Positions 54,817 through 64,000 of a stretch of 64,000 nt of DNA are shown here, in pieces; within the stretch, counting starts at the first letter, position 1; the number at the start of each line of letters is the position of its first letter. Below the pieces are notes generated by a model. It was not told where the DNA came from and ran no database searches. It saw only the letters and a program-made list of their open reading frames with translations. Both the position numbers and the translations under genes were made by a program. This DNA is from Variovorax sp. PMC12. GTDB taxonomy: Bacteria; Pseudomonadota; Gammaproteobacteria; Burkholderiales; Burkholderiaceae_C. The stretch spans positions 2,243,001 through 2,307,000 of the forward strand of contig NZ_CP027773.1 in the NCBI RefSeq assembly GCF_003019815.1. The letters are read 5' to 3'.

Positions 54817-55545
54817 TCAGCCCTTGCCGCGGGCCGCCTGTTTCTTCGCGGGTTGCCCGGCCTTCGCCTTGGCGATGCGCGGCGGCTTCAGCGCGGGCGC
54901 CTCGCGCGCCGACTGCATGTGCCCGCTCTCGCCGATCGTCATGCCGACGATGCGCGCGAGCTGCCGGCTCACGCTCACGTAGGCGTGGCCCAGGCGGCTG
55001 TCGAAGTACAGCGAGTCGCCGCGCGACAGGCGCACCACCTCGCCGTTGTCGAAGTGCACGTCGATCTCGCCCGACAGCACATAGGCGAATTCCTCGCCCG
55101 CATGGCGCACGAAATCTTCGGGCCCGTTGATGCGGCGCGCGTGCACCGTGCCGACGATGGGGCTCATCTGCTTGCCTGCCGCCGTGGTGCCCAGGAACTC
55201 GTAGGCAATCGCAAGCCCCCGGTAAACCACGCCCTTGCCCGCCCGCGTGACCACCGGGCCGTCGAGCTGCGCGGGCTTGACGCCGGCGCCAGCGAACATC
55301 GCGTTCATGTCCATCTCGAGAGCGCGGCCCAGCGCGGTGAAGTTCTCGTAGCCCAGCGCGAGCTGGCCGCGCTCCGCGCGCGAAATGGTGGTGATCGACA
55401 CGCCCGAGCGCTCGGCAAGCTGCGCCAGCGTCCAGCCGAAACGCTTGCGCGCGCTGCGCAGGCGATGACCGAAAGTGGTGCGGTCCAGCGTGGGCGGCTC
55501 GTCCTTCGGCCTGGTCGCCGGCTTGGTCCCTGTGTGTGGATTCAC
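54817..55545 (-). CDS. XRE-family regulator with C-terminal cupin domain
   Basis: A 242-residue regulator. The helix-turn-helix is at residues about 25-80 (HRLRSARKRFGWTLAQLAER, GVSITTISRAERGQLALG). A cupin follows near 150-210 (GEEFAYVLSGEIDVHFDNGE, VRLSRGDSLYFDSRLGHAYV). The C-terminus is Lys/Ala-rich. Such proteins sense small ligands such as amino acids or amines. No ATG fits the family start; a GTG at 55545 (VNPHTGTK) is best, though 55602 is possible. It is divergent from the FAD oxidoreductase, with three TTGCG-N4-CGCAA palindromes in between. Confidence 0.85.
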   Translation of the reverse strand: MNPHTGTKPATRPKDEPPTLDRTTFGHRLRSARKRFGWTLAQLAERSGVSITTISRAERGQLALGYENFTALGRALEMDMNAMFAGAGVKPAQLDGPVVTRAGKGVVYRGLAIAYEFLGTTAAGKQMSPIVGTVHARRINGPEDFVRHAGEEFAYVLSGEIDVHFDNGEVVRLSRGDSLYFDSRLGHAYVSVSRQLARIVGMTIGESGHMQSAREAPALKPPRIAKAKAGQPAKKQAARGKG

Positions 55546-55631
55546 GCTTGGCTTTCTCTTGTGATGCAGGGAGATTCTGCCAGCCCGGTGCCGCCCCATC
55601 CATGCGGGGCGGCGCTCGCCGGGCCCGGAAG

Positions 55632-55645
55632 TTGCGTATCCGCAA
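55632..55645. promoter_or_regulatory. Operator candidate 1, TTGCG-N4-CGCAA
   Basis: TTGCGTATCCGCAA, a perfect 5-bp dyad with a 4-base spacer. It lies 87 bases upstream of the XRE-cupin start, 15 bp centre to centre from site 2. The core and spacer are identical to site 3. Confidence 0.75.
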
Positions 55646-55646
55646 A

Positions 55647-55660
55647 TTGCGTGAACGCAA
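55647..55660. promoter_or_regulatory. Operator candidate 2, TTGCG-N4-CGCAA
   Basis: TTGCGTGAACGCAA, with AA before and ATTT after, which extends the dyad. It has the same half-sites as sites 1 and 3 with a different spacer (TGAA). Confidence 0.75.
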
Positions 55661-55711
55661 ATTTCACCACGACGGTGCACCATGGTTTCCCCTTGGTCGG
55701 CCTTTTTTAAT

Positions 55712-55725
55712 TTGCGTATCCGCAA
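55712..55725. promoter_or_regulatory. Operator candidate 3, TTGCG-N4-CGCAA, over the promoter
   Basis: The core TTGCGTATCCGCAA lies within a longer palindrome, AATTTGCGTATCCGCAAATT (55709-55728). Its left half is also the -35 hexamer of the oxidoreductase promoter, so a protein bound here would exclude RNA polymerase. Centre is 65 bp from site 2. Confidence 0.78.
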
Positions 55726-55740
55726 ATTTGTTCCTACACT
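55712..55740 (+). promoter_or_regulatory. Sigma-70 promoter of the FAD oxidoreductase gene
   Basis: TTGCGT (55712-55717), a 17-base spacer and TACACT (55735-55740). The expected transcription start, about 7 bases on, is within two bases of the ATG at 55749, so the mRNA would be leaderless or nearly so. No ribosome-binding site precedes the ATG. Confidence 0.55.
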
Positions 55741-55748
55741 TTTCGCCG

Positions 55749-56912
55749 ATGACTTCCAATACACCAGCGCCCCTCGTGGCCGACTACCTTGTGATTGGCG
55801 GCGGCATTGCCGGGGCTTCGGTGGCCCACTGGCTCGCGCCGCACGCCCGCGTGATCCTCCTGGAGCGGGAGTCCCAGCCGGGCTACCACTCCACCGGCCG
55901 CTCGGCCGCGCTCTTCATGGAAAGCTACGGCACGGCGCAGGTGCGCGCCCTCACCATGGCCAGCCGAGCCTTCCTCGAGCATCCGCCCGAAGGTTTCTCG
56001 GAGCACCCGCTGCTCACGCCGCGCGGCGCCATGATGGTCGCGGGCGCCGAGCACATGGCCGAGCTCGAGGCCCACTGGGAAGTGCTGCGCGCCATGGACA
56101 CCGGCGCCTCGCGCCTGACCGGCGAGCAGGCGCGCGAACTGGTGCCCGCGCTGCGGCCCGAACAGGTGCAGGGCGCGGTGTACGAGCCCGACGCGGCCGA
56201 CATGGACGTGCACGCCATCCACCAGGGCTACCTGCGCGGCATGCGGCAGGCCGGCGGCAAGCTGGTCTGCGATGCGGGCGTGACGGCCATCGAACGCGCA
56301 GGCGACGTCTGGCGCGTCACGGCCGGCGGCAACGTGTACGAAGCCCCCGTGGTGCTCAACGCGGCCGGCGCATGGGTCGACACCATCGCGCGCCTGGCCG
56401 GCGTGCCGCCGCTGGGCATCGAGCCGCGCCGGCGCTCGGCCTTCATCTTCGCGCCGCCCGAGGGCGAGAACGTGGCGCACTGGCCGATGGTGTTCGGCGC
56501 CGACGAGAGCTGGTACATCAAGCCCGACGCCGGCATGCTGCTGGGCTCGCCGGCCAACGCCGACCCCGTGGAGCCGCAGGACGTGCAGCCCGAAGAGCTG
56601 GACATCGCCTACGCCATCCACCACATCGAGGAAGCCACCACGCTCAGCATCCGCCGGCCCACGCGCACCTGGGCGGGCCTGCGCTCCTTCGTGGCTGACG
56701 GCGACCTGGTGGGCGGCTTCGAGCCCGCCGCGCCCGGCTTCTTCTGGGTGGCCGCGCAGGGCGGCTACGGCATCCAGACCTCCGCCGCCATGGGCGAGGC
56801 CTGCGCCGCGCTGGCGCGCGGCCTGCCGCTGCCGCAGCGCATCGCGGACTTCGGCCTCACGGCCGAGATGCTGGGCCCGCAGCGGCTGCGCACCGCCGCC
56901 GTGGCCGCCTGA
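55749..56912 (+). CDS. FAD-dependent oxidoreductase, DadA/glycine-oxidase type
   Basis: A 387-residue DAO-family flavoprotein. The dinucleotide-binding motif is at the N-terminus (DYLVIGGGIAGASVAHWLAP, ARVILLERE), then the family's STGRSAALF stretch, and near the C-terminus GDLVGGFEPAAPGFFWVAAQ with GGYGIQTSAAMGEA for FAD binding. Relatives oxidise D-amino acids, sarcosine or other amines. The ATG at 55749 puts the Rossmann motif at residue 11; the frame is open upstream, but only across the promoter and operators. First gene of the cassette. Confidence 0.87.
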   Translation: MTSNTPAPLVADYLVIGGGIAGASVAHWLAPHARVILLERESQPGYHSTGRSAALFMESYGTAQVRALTMASRAFLEHPPEGFSEHPLLTPRGAMMVAGAEHMAELEAHWEVLRAMDTGASRLTGEQARELVPALRPEQVQGAVYEPDAADMDVHAIHQGYLRGMRQAGGKLVCDAGVTAIERAGDVWRVTAGGNVYEAPVVLNAAGAWVDTIARLAGVPPLGIEPRRRSAFIFAPPEGENVAHWPMVFGADESWYIKPDAGMLLGSPANADPVEPQDVQPEELDIAYAIHHIEEATTLSIRRPTRTWAGLRSFVADGDLVGGFEPAAPGFFWVAAQGGYGIQTSAAMGEACAALARGLPLPQRIADFGLTAEMLGPQRLRTAAVAA

Positions 56913-56946
56913 ACAGAAAAACCCACAACCACAGAAGGGACCATCC

Positions 56947-58398
56947 ATGCGTGTGTTCAGTGCCTCCCTCGCCACCGAGACCAACACCTTCGGCCCGATG
57001 CCGACCGGCCTCGCCTCCTTCAAGGACCGCGGCTACTTCCCCGCCGGCCAGCATCCCGATGCGCTGACGATCTACTCGGGCCCGCTTTGGGCGGCGCGCA
57101 TCCGCGGCAAGGAAAAGGGCTGGACGCTGCTCGAAGGCATGGTGGCCGGCGCACAGCCCAGCGGCATCACCACCCGCCACGCCTACGAGACGCTGCGCGA
57201 GGAAATGCTCGCCGACCTGCGCGCCGCGCTGCCGGTGGACATGGTGCTGCTCGGCCTGCACGGCGCGATGGTGGCCGACGGCTACGACGACTGCGAAGGC
57301 GACATGCTGCAGCGCGTGCGGCAGATCGTCGGGCCCGACGTGGTCGTCGGCGCCGAGCTCGATCCGCACAACCACCTCACGCCCGCGATGGTCGACAACG
57401 CCGACGTGATGGTCTCCTTCAAGGAATATCCGCACACCGACGTGCTCGAGCGCGGGCTGGAGCTGGTGGACATCTGCGCCGCGGCGGTCGAGGGCAAGGT
57501 GAAGCCGGTGCATGCGATGGTCGACTGCGACATCATCGTCACCGTGCACACCTCGCGCGAGCCGGCGCGCAGCTTCGTCGAGCGCATGCAGGCCCTCGAA
57601 GGAAAGGACGGCGTGCTGTCGATATCGCTCACGCACGGCTTCTCGTGGGGCGACGTGCCCGAGATGGGCACCAAGGTGCTGGTGTACACCGACGGCGACC
57701 AGGCCAAGGCCGATGCGCTGGCGCGCCAGCTGGCAGACGAAGTCATCGCCATGCGCGACGGCCTCACGGTCAACTACCCCAGCATCGACGCCTCGCTCGA
57801 CGAAGCGCTCGCCTTCGACGGCGGCCCGGTGGTGCTGGCCGACGGTGCCGACAACCCCGGCGGCGGCGCGGCGAGCGACTCCACCTTCATCCTGCGCCGC
57901 ATGCTGGAGCGCGGCATCGCCAACGCGGCTCTGGGCCCGATGTGGGATCCGATCGCGGTGCGCATCGCATTCGACGCGGGCGTGGGCGCCAGGCTGCAGA
58001 TGCGCATCGGCGGCAAGATCAGCCCGCTGTCGGGCGACCCGCTCGACCTTGACTGCACCGTGAAGGCGCTGATGCACGACCTGGTGATGACGGGCCTGTC
58101 GAACACGCCCACGGCCATGGGCGACTGCGCGCTGGTCGAGGCAGGCGGCATCGAGATTGTGCTGATCACGCGGCGCAACCAGGCCATGGGCACCGACCTG
58201 TTCACGCAACTGGGCTGCGACCTGGCCGCGAAGAAGATCGTGGTCGTGAAGTCTTCGCAGCATTTCTATGCGTCGTACTCCAAGGTGGCGAAGCACGTCA
58301 TCTACGCGGGCGCGCCGGGCGCCGTGACGCTCGACCTGACGACGCTGCCTTACCGCAAGGCACGCCTGCCCAAGTGGCCGATCGGCGTCGCGGCCTGA
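56947..58398 (+). CDS. M81 family metallopeptidase (MlrC-like), copy 2
   Basis: A 483-residue M81/MlrC-family protein. It has VFSASLATETNTFGPMP (an ETN motif, with Thr in place of the His seen in copy 1), LLGLHGAMVADGYDDCEGDM, ELDPHNHLTPAMVDNADVMV, and VLADGADNPGGGAASDST with the conserved D-N-P. It differs widely from the M81 protein at 19022. It lies between the oxidoreductase and the binding protein, so it should act on whatever this cassette imports. Confidence 0.85.
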   Translation: MRVFSASLATETNTFGPMPTGLASFKDRGYFPAGQHPDALTIYSGPLWAARIRGKEKGWTLLEGMVAGAQPSGITTRHAYETLREEMLADLRAALPVDMVLLGLHGAMVADGYDDCEGDMLQRVRQIVGPDVVVGAELDPHNHLTPAMVDNADVMVSFKEYPHTDVLERGLELVDICAAAVEGKVKPVHAMVDCDIIVTVHTSREPARSFVERMQALEGKDGVLSISLTHGFSWGDVPEMGTKVLVYTDGDQAKADALARQLADEVIAMRDGLTVNYPSIDASLDEALAFDGGPVVLADGADNPGGGAASDSTFILRRMLERGIANAALGPMWDPIAVRIAFDAGVGARLQMRIGGKISPLSGDPLDLDCTVKALMHDLVMTGLSNTPTAMGDCALVEAGGIEIVLITRRNQAMGTDLFTQLGCDLAAKKIVVVKSSQHFYASYSKVAKHVIYAGAPGAVTLDLTTLPYRKARLPKWPIGVAA

Positions 58399-58444
58399 TT
58401 TTCTTCCTGCCTTTCTTTCGCCCCCACCGACCGGAGAACCGACG

Positions 58445-60028
58445 ATGAAACGACGAACGCTTGCCGCCTTTGCAGCCCTGGGTCTTGCCGCTTGCGCGGC
58501 GAGCTTCCCGGCACTCGCCCAGACGCAGCCCAAGACCCTGAAGGTGGTGGCGCACGCCGACCTGAAGATCCTCGACCCGACCTTCACCACGGCCTACATC
58601 TCGCGCAACTTCGGCTACATGGTGTACGACACCCTGTTCGCGCAGGACTCCACTGGCAAGCCGCAGCCGCAGATGGTCGAGAAATACACCACCTCGAAAG
58701 ACGGCAAGCAGTGGAGCTTCACCCTGCGCCCGGGCCTGAAGTTCTCCGACGGCAGCGCCGTGACCGCGGCCGACGCCGTGGCCTCGCTGCAGCGCTGGGC
58801 CGCACGCGACAGCCTGGGCCGCGCCATGACGGCGGTGGGCGCCGAATGGAAGGCGACCGACGCGCGCACCCTCACGCTCACGCTGAGCGAGCCCTTCGGC
58901 ATGGTGCTCGACGCGCTGGCCAAGCCCTCGGGCTTTCCGCCGGTGATCCTGCCCGAGCGGCTGGCCAAGATGCCCGCCTCCGCGCCGCTGCCTGAAGTGC
59001 TGGGCTCCGGCCCCTTCATCTTCAAGCGCGACGAATGGGTGCCGGGCAACAAGACGGTGTTCGTGCGCAACCCCAACTACGTGCCGCGCAGCGAGCCATC
59101 CAACGGCCTGGCGGGCAGCAAGAAGAGCAACTTCGATCGCATCGAATGGCTCTACCTGCCCGACGCCAACAGCGCGGTGTCGGCGCTCAAGCGCGGCGAG
59201 GTCGATTTCATCGAGCAGCTGCCGCCCGACTACATCGCGCCGCTGCGCACCGATTCCAACGTCAAGATCGGCTCCGGCGGCGCTTACCAGGCCTTCCTGG
59301 TGATGAACCAGCTGCACCCGCCCTTCGACAACCCGAAGGTGCGCCAGGCGCTGCTGCAGGGTGTGAGCCAGGAGCGCTTCATGGCGGGCATGGGCTTTCC
59401 GCTGGACATGCGCATGGCCTACTGCGCCACCTACTTCATCTGCGGCAGCCCCAACGAGACCTCCGCCGGCGCGGAGCCCTACCGCAAGGCCGACGTGGCC
59501 AAGGCCAAGAAGATGCTCGCCGACGCCGGCTACAAGGGCGAGAAAGTGGTGCTGATGGTGCCCAGCGACGTGCCCTACCTCAACGCCGAGGCGCTGATGG
59601 CCGCGCAGACCATGAAGAGCATCGGCCTGAACGTCGATGCCCAGACCATGGACTGGGCCTCCATCGGCGCGCGGCGCGCCAAGCGCGACGCGGGCGATGC
59701 CGGCGGCTGGAACATGTACGTCACGGTGGCCGGCGAGTTCGACGCCAACTCGCCCATCGCCAACGCCTACCTGGGCGCGGCCTGCGGCAACACGCTGCCC
59801 GGCTGGCCCTGCGACAAGCCGCTCGACGAGTTGCGCACCGCCTGGCTGAAAGAGACCGTTCCCGCCAAGCGCAAGGAACTGCTCGACGCCTTCCAGGCCC
59901 GCGCCTACCAGGCCGTGCCGTACATCAACGCGGGCCAGTACTCGGCCGCGTATGCCGCGCGCTCCAGCCTCAAGGGGCTGGACAAGCTCTGGGCCGGCAT
60001 GCCGGTGTTCTGGGCGCTCGACAAGTAA
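58445..60028 (+). CDS. ABC transporter substrate-binding protein, dipeptide/oligopeptide family
   Basis: A 527-residue family 5 binding protein. The signal peptide (RRTLAAFAALGLAACAASFP) contains both a possible lipobox (LAAC) and a later ALA cleavage site. Family features: LKVVAHADLKILDPTFTTAY, then WSFTLRPGLKFSDGSAVTAA and the FIFKRDEWVPGNKTVFVRNP segment. Family members bind peptides, glutathione, nickel or opines. It starts 46 bases after the M81 gene and feeds the four genes after it. Confidence 0.9.
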   Translation: MKRRTLAAFAALGLAACAASFPALAQTQPKTLKVVAHADLKILDPTFTTAYISRNFGYMVYDTLFAQDSTGKPQPQMVEKYTTSKDGKQWSFTLRPGLKFSDGSAVTAADAVASLQRWAARDSLGRAMTAVGAEWKATDARTLTLTLSEPFGMVLDALAKPSGFPPVILPERLAKMPASAPLPEVLGSGPFIFKRDEWVPGNKTVFVRNPNYVPRSEPSNGLAGSKKSNFDRIEWLYLPDANSAVSALKRGEVDFIEQLPPDYIAPLRTDSNVKIGSGGAYQAFLVMNQLHPPFDNPKVRQALLQGVSQERFMAGMGFPLDMRMAYCATYFICGSPNETSAGAEPYRKADVAKAKKMLADAGYKGEKVVLMVPSDVPYLNAEALMAAQTMKSIGLNVDAQTMDWASIGARRAKRDAGDAGGWNMYVTVAGEFDANSPIANAYLGAACGNTLPGWPCDKPLDELRTAWLKETVPAKRKELLDAFQARAYQAVPYINAGQYSAAYAARSSLKGLDKLWAGMPVFWALDK

Positions 60029-60058
60029 CGCGCCCGAACAGCGCACGCAGGTCATTCC

Positions 60059-60994
60059 ATGGGCTACATCGTTCGACGTTTTCTCTCGACGCTTCCGGTC
60101 ATGGCGGTGGTGGCCGTGGTGGTGTTCCTGCTGATCCACCTGTCGCCGGGCGACCCGGCCGCGCTCATCGCGGGCGACCTCGCCACCACCGAAGACATCG
60201 AGAAGCTGCGCGCCACGCTCGGGCTGAACCTGCCGCTGTGGCAGCAGTTCACGCTGTGGCTGGGCAAGCTGTTCACCGGCGACCTCGGCACATCGATCTT
60301 CACGCAGGTTCCGGTGGCGCAGCTGCTGGGCCAGCGGCTGGAGCCCACGGTGTCGATCGCCGCGCTGACCATGCTCATCACGCTGGTGGTGGCGGTGCCG
60401 CTGGGCACGCTCGCGGCCTACCGCGCGGGCAGCTGGATCGACCGGCTGGTGATGCTGTTCGCGGTGCTGGCTTTTTCGGTGCCGGTGTTCCTGGTGGGCT
60501 ACCTGCTGGTGTACAGCTTCGCCATCCAGCTGCCGTGGTTTCCGGTGCAGGGCTATGTGCGCTTCGCGGACGGCGCGGGCGAATGGCTGCGCTCGCTGGT
60601 GCTGCCCTGCGTGAACCTGGCGCTGGTGTACATCGCGCTGGTGACGCGCATGACGCGCGCCACCGTGCTCGAGGTGCTGCATGAAGACTACATCCGCACC
60701 GCCCGCGCCAAGGGCCTGGGCGTGCTGCCGGTTCTGGGGCATGCGCTGCGCAACGCGGCCATTCCCATCGCCACCACCATCGGCGCGGGCATCGCGCTGC
60801 TGATCGGCGGCGTGGTGGTCACGGAGACGGTGTTCGCCATTCCCGGCGTCGGCCGGCTGGTGATCGACTCTGTGCAGCGGCACGACTACCCGGTGATCCA
60901 GAGCGTGCTGCTGCTGTCGGCGGGCGTGTACGTGCTCATCAACCTGCTGATCGACCTGAGCTACCGCTTGTTCGACCCGCGAATCCAGTACTGA
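60059..60994 (+). CDS. ABC permease, DppB/GsiC type
   Basis: A 311-residue permease with six helices. DppB-type opening GYIVRRFLSTLPVMAVVAVV, LSPGDPAALIAGDLAT, and the coupling motif EVLHEDYIRTARAKGLGVLP, followed by the final VVVTETVFAIPGVGRLVIDS. It pairs with the DppC-type subunit 19 bases downstream. Confidence 0.92.
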   Translation: MGYIVRRFLSTLPVMAVVAVVVFLLIHLSPGDPAALIAGDLATTEDIEKLRATLGLNLPLWQQFTLWLGKLFTGDLGTSIFTQVPVAQLLGQRLEPTVSIAALTMLITLVVAVPLGTLAAYRAGSWIDRLVMLFAVLAFSVPVFLVGYLLVYSFAIQLPWFPVQGYVRFADGAGEWLRSLVLPCVNLALVYIALVTRMTRATVLEVLHEDYIRTARAKGLGVLPVLGHALRNAAIPIATTIGAGIALLIGGVVVTETVFAIPGVGRLVIDSVQRHDYPVIQSVLLLSAGVYVLINLLIDLSYRLFDPRIQY

Positions 60995-61013
60995 CGAAGA
61001 AGAACCTCACGCA

Positions 61014-61934
61014 ATGTCCACGGTCCTTCCCTTGAACACCGCACAAGCCCCTGCCCACCCTGCTGCCTCGGCCGCCCCGGCCGATGACGAAACGCCTTTC
61101 GTCCCGCCGCGCTTTCGCTGGGTGCGCAAGCACCCGACGCTGATCATCGGCGCGCTGCTGCTGATCGCGATTGCCGCACTCTCCATTGCCGCGCCGTGGA
61201 TCGCCACGCACGATCCGCAGGACATCGACCCGCTCGCGCGCATGCAGCCGCCCTCGGCCGAGCACTGGTTCGGCACCGACGCGCTGGGCCGCGACGTGTT
61301 CAGCCGTGCCGTATGGGGCGGCCAGGTGTCGATGATCGTGGGCGCCACGGTGGCGGTGCTGGCCACCTTCTTCGGCATTGCGCTGGGGCTGGTGGCGGGC
61401 TTCGTGCGCTGGGCCGACGGCCCCGTGATGCGGGTCATGGACGGGCTCATGGCCATTCCCGGCATCCTGCTGGCCATCGCGCTGATGGCGGTGACGCGCG
61501 CCAGCCTGACGACGGTGATCATCGCCATCACCGTGCCGGAGATCCCGCGCGTGGTGCGGCTGGTGCGCTCGCTGGCGCTCACGCTGCGCGAGCAGCTGTT
61601 CGTGGAGGCCGCGCATGCGGTAGGCACGCGGCTGCCGACCATCCTGGTGCGCCACGTGCTGCCGAACATCGTGGCGCCGCTGGTGGTGCAGGCCACCTTC
61701 GTGGCGGCGGCCGCAGTGCTGACGGAAGCAGCGCTGTCGTTCCTTGGCGTGGGCGTGCCTTCGCAGACGCCGAGCTGGGGAAACATGATGGCCGAGGGCC
61801 GCAACTTCGTGACCGTGGCCTTCCACATCATCCTGTACCCGGGGCTGCTGCTGGCGGCCACGGTGCTGGCCATCAACCTGCTCGGCGACGGCCTGCGCGA
61901 CGCGCTCGACCCGCGCCTGGCGCGGCAACTGTGA
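61014..61934 (+). CDS. ABC permease, DppC/GsiD type
   Basis: A 306-residue permease. A 45-residue cytoplasmic N-terminus leads into the first helix (LIIGALLLIAIAALSIAAPW), then HWFGTDALGRDVFSRAVWGG, the coupling loop LREQLFVEAAHAVGTRLPTI, and the end GDGLRDALDPRLARQL. It is the second permease half of the cassette. Confidence 0.92.
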   Translation: MSTVLPLNTAQAPAHPAASAAPADDETPFVPPRFRWVRKHPTLIIGALLLIAIAALSIAAPWIATHDPQDIDPLARMQPPSAEHWFGTDALGRDVFSRAVWGGQVSMIVGATVAVLATFFGIALGLVAGFVRWADGPVMRVMDGLMAIPGILLAIALMAVTRASLTTVIIAITVPEIPRVVRLVRSLALTLREQLFVEAAHAVGTRLPTILVRHVLPNIVAPLVVQATFVAAAAVLTEAALSFLGVGVPSQTPSWGNMMAEGRNFVTVAFHIILYPGLLLAATVLAINLLGDGLRDALDPRLARQL

Positions 61935-61944
61935 AGGACATGCC

Positions 61945-62972
<1,028 letters not shown>

Positions 62973-62976
<4 letters not shown>

Positions 62977-63986
62977 CGACAACGATCACGTCCACGGCGA
63001 GCGCACCGCTGCTGCGGGTGCGCGACCTGCGCAAGCACTACACCGCGCCCAAGCGCTGGCTCAGCCCGCGCAAGCCGCCGATCCAGGCGGTCGACGGCGT
63101 GTCTTTTTCGGTGGCGCGCGGCGAGACGCTGTCGCTGGTCGGCGAGTCGGGCTGCGGCAAGACGACCACGGCCAAGTCGGTGCTGCGGCTGGTGGAGCCC
63201 AGCGGTGGCTCGGTGCAGCTCGAGGGCGAGGAGCTGCTGACGCTCTCGTCCGAAGACATGCGCATGCGCCGGCGCGACCTGCAGATCATTTTCCAGGACC
63301 CGTACGCCTCGCTGAACCCGCGCCTGACAGCCGGCGACATCGTGGCCGAGCCGATGCGCAATTTCAGCAACCTCGGCACGGGCAGCAGCGCGGCCGAGCG
63401 GCGCGAGCGCGTGCAGTGGCTGTTCTCGCGCGTGGGCCTGCGGCCGGAGGCGGCGAAGAAGTATCCGCACGAGTTCTCGGGCGGCCAGCGGCAGCGCCTG
63501 GGCATTGCACGCGCGCTGGCGTTGAACCCGAAGCTGATCGTGTGCGACGAGCCGGTCTCGGCGCTCGACGTGTCGGTGCAGGCGCAGGTGGTCAACCTGC
63601 TGATGGACCTGCAGGCCGAATTCGGCATCGCCTATCTGTTCGTGGCGCACGATCTTGCGGTGGTGCGGCACATCAGCCATCGCGTGGCGGTGATGTACCT
63701 CGGGCACATCGTCGAGATCGCGGACCGCGACACGCTGTTCTCGGCGCCGCTGCACCCATACACGGAGATCCTGCTGTCGGCCGTGCCCGTACCCAACCCG
63801 CGCACGCCCGCGCGGCGCATGTTGCTGCAGGGCGATCCGCCGAGCCCCGCCAATCCGCCTTCGGGATGCCGCTTTCACACGCGCTGCCCGATGGCGCAGG
63901 CGGTGTGCAAGGAGAAGGTGCCCGAGCTTGGCGAGCGCCCTTCTTCTTCCAATGGCGGGCATTGGGTTGCCTGCCATTTCCGCTGA
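62973..63986 (+). CDS. ABC transporter ATPase, DppF type
   Basis: A 337-residue ATPase with Walker A GESGCGKTTT, signature FSGGQRQRLGIARAL, Walker B LIVCDEPVSALD, and the C-terminal extension with GCRFHTRCPMAQAVC and a final HWVACHF. Together with DppD it drives the importer. Start at 62973 in an ATGA overlap. The cassette may continue beyond the window end at 64000; 14 bases follow the stop. Confidence 0.93.
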
Positions 63987-64000
63987 GATGACTTTGCTTG

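Overview
The window is GC-rich, densely coded bacterial DNA with almost no non-coding space; no gene-free stretch exceeds about 230 bases. Gene content and order point to a betaproteobacterium of the Burkholderiales, most likely Comamonadaceae and Variovorax-like. The indicators are rpsA-ihfB-lapA-lapB, dxs-ispA-xseB, a form II aerobic CO-dehydrogenase-type cox cluster, many ABC/TRAP uptake systems, and short intergenic repeats of a kind I remember from that family. The genus is an inference from memory, not a database result. No rRNA, tRNA, CRISPR array, transposase or phage gene was seen.

Layout. 1-3240: housekeeping genes (end of rpsA, ihfB, lapA, lapB, a ComEA-like helix-hairpin-helix protein, crcB). 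3317-9443: a six-gene Mrp/Pha-type cation/proton antiporter operon with subunits A and B fused. 9463-17194 (minus strand): coxS-L-M-D-E-G plus an XdhC/CoxI-type gene, with a divergent GAF/Fis regulator at 17373. 18552-26450 (minus strand): a SnoaL-like protein, then an M81 (MlrC-type) protein, an M20 amidohydrolase and a complete branched-chain-amino-acid-type ABC importer, with a divergent GntR/FadR regulator at 26660. 27467-32818: a LysR regulator divergent from an omega-amino-acid aminotransferase, an MFS transporter, and an EgtB/SenA-like enzyme. 32981-36614: a TRAP transporter (Q, M, and P in convergent orientation). 36836-41393: livK-H-M-G-F. 41536-44598 (minus strand): dxs, ispA, xseB. 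44829-46974: a Rieske oxygenase and a DMT permease. 47029-51166: a sulfurtransferase followed by a ZrgA/ABC/DUF3299 set resembling the Vibrio zinc-uptake operon. 51330-53384: a DUF3300 lipoprotein with a very long glutamine-rich tail. 53451-63986: a glutamate-carboxypeptidase-like M20 enzyme, an XRE-cupin regulator divergent from a FAD oxidoreductase, a second M81 protein, and a complete dipeptide-type ABC importer.

The window is largely about scavenging. Two cassettes 30 kb apart each combine an M81 protein, an amino-acid-type enzyme, a full ABC importer and a dedicated regulator. The second has the clearest regulatory signal in the window: three copies of TTGCG-N4-CGCAA between the XRE-cupin regulator and the FAD oxidoreductase, one of them over a good sigma-70 promoter. 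Other points of interest are three copies of a roughly 95-bp repeat, each lying at the stop codon of a minus-strand gene; a strong stem-loop in the TRAP operon leader; a terminator between livK and livH; a cox-linked regulator without an AAA+ domain; and an EgtB-like enzyme missing an expected iron-binding histidine.
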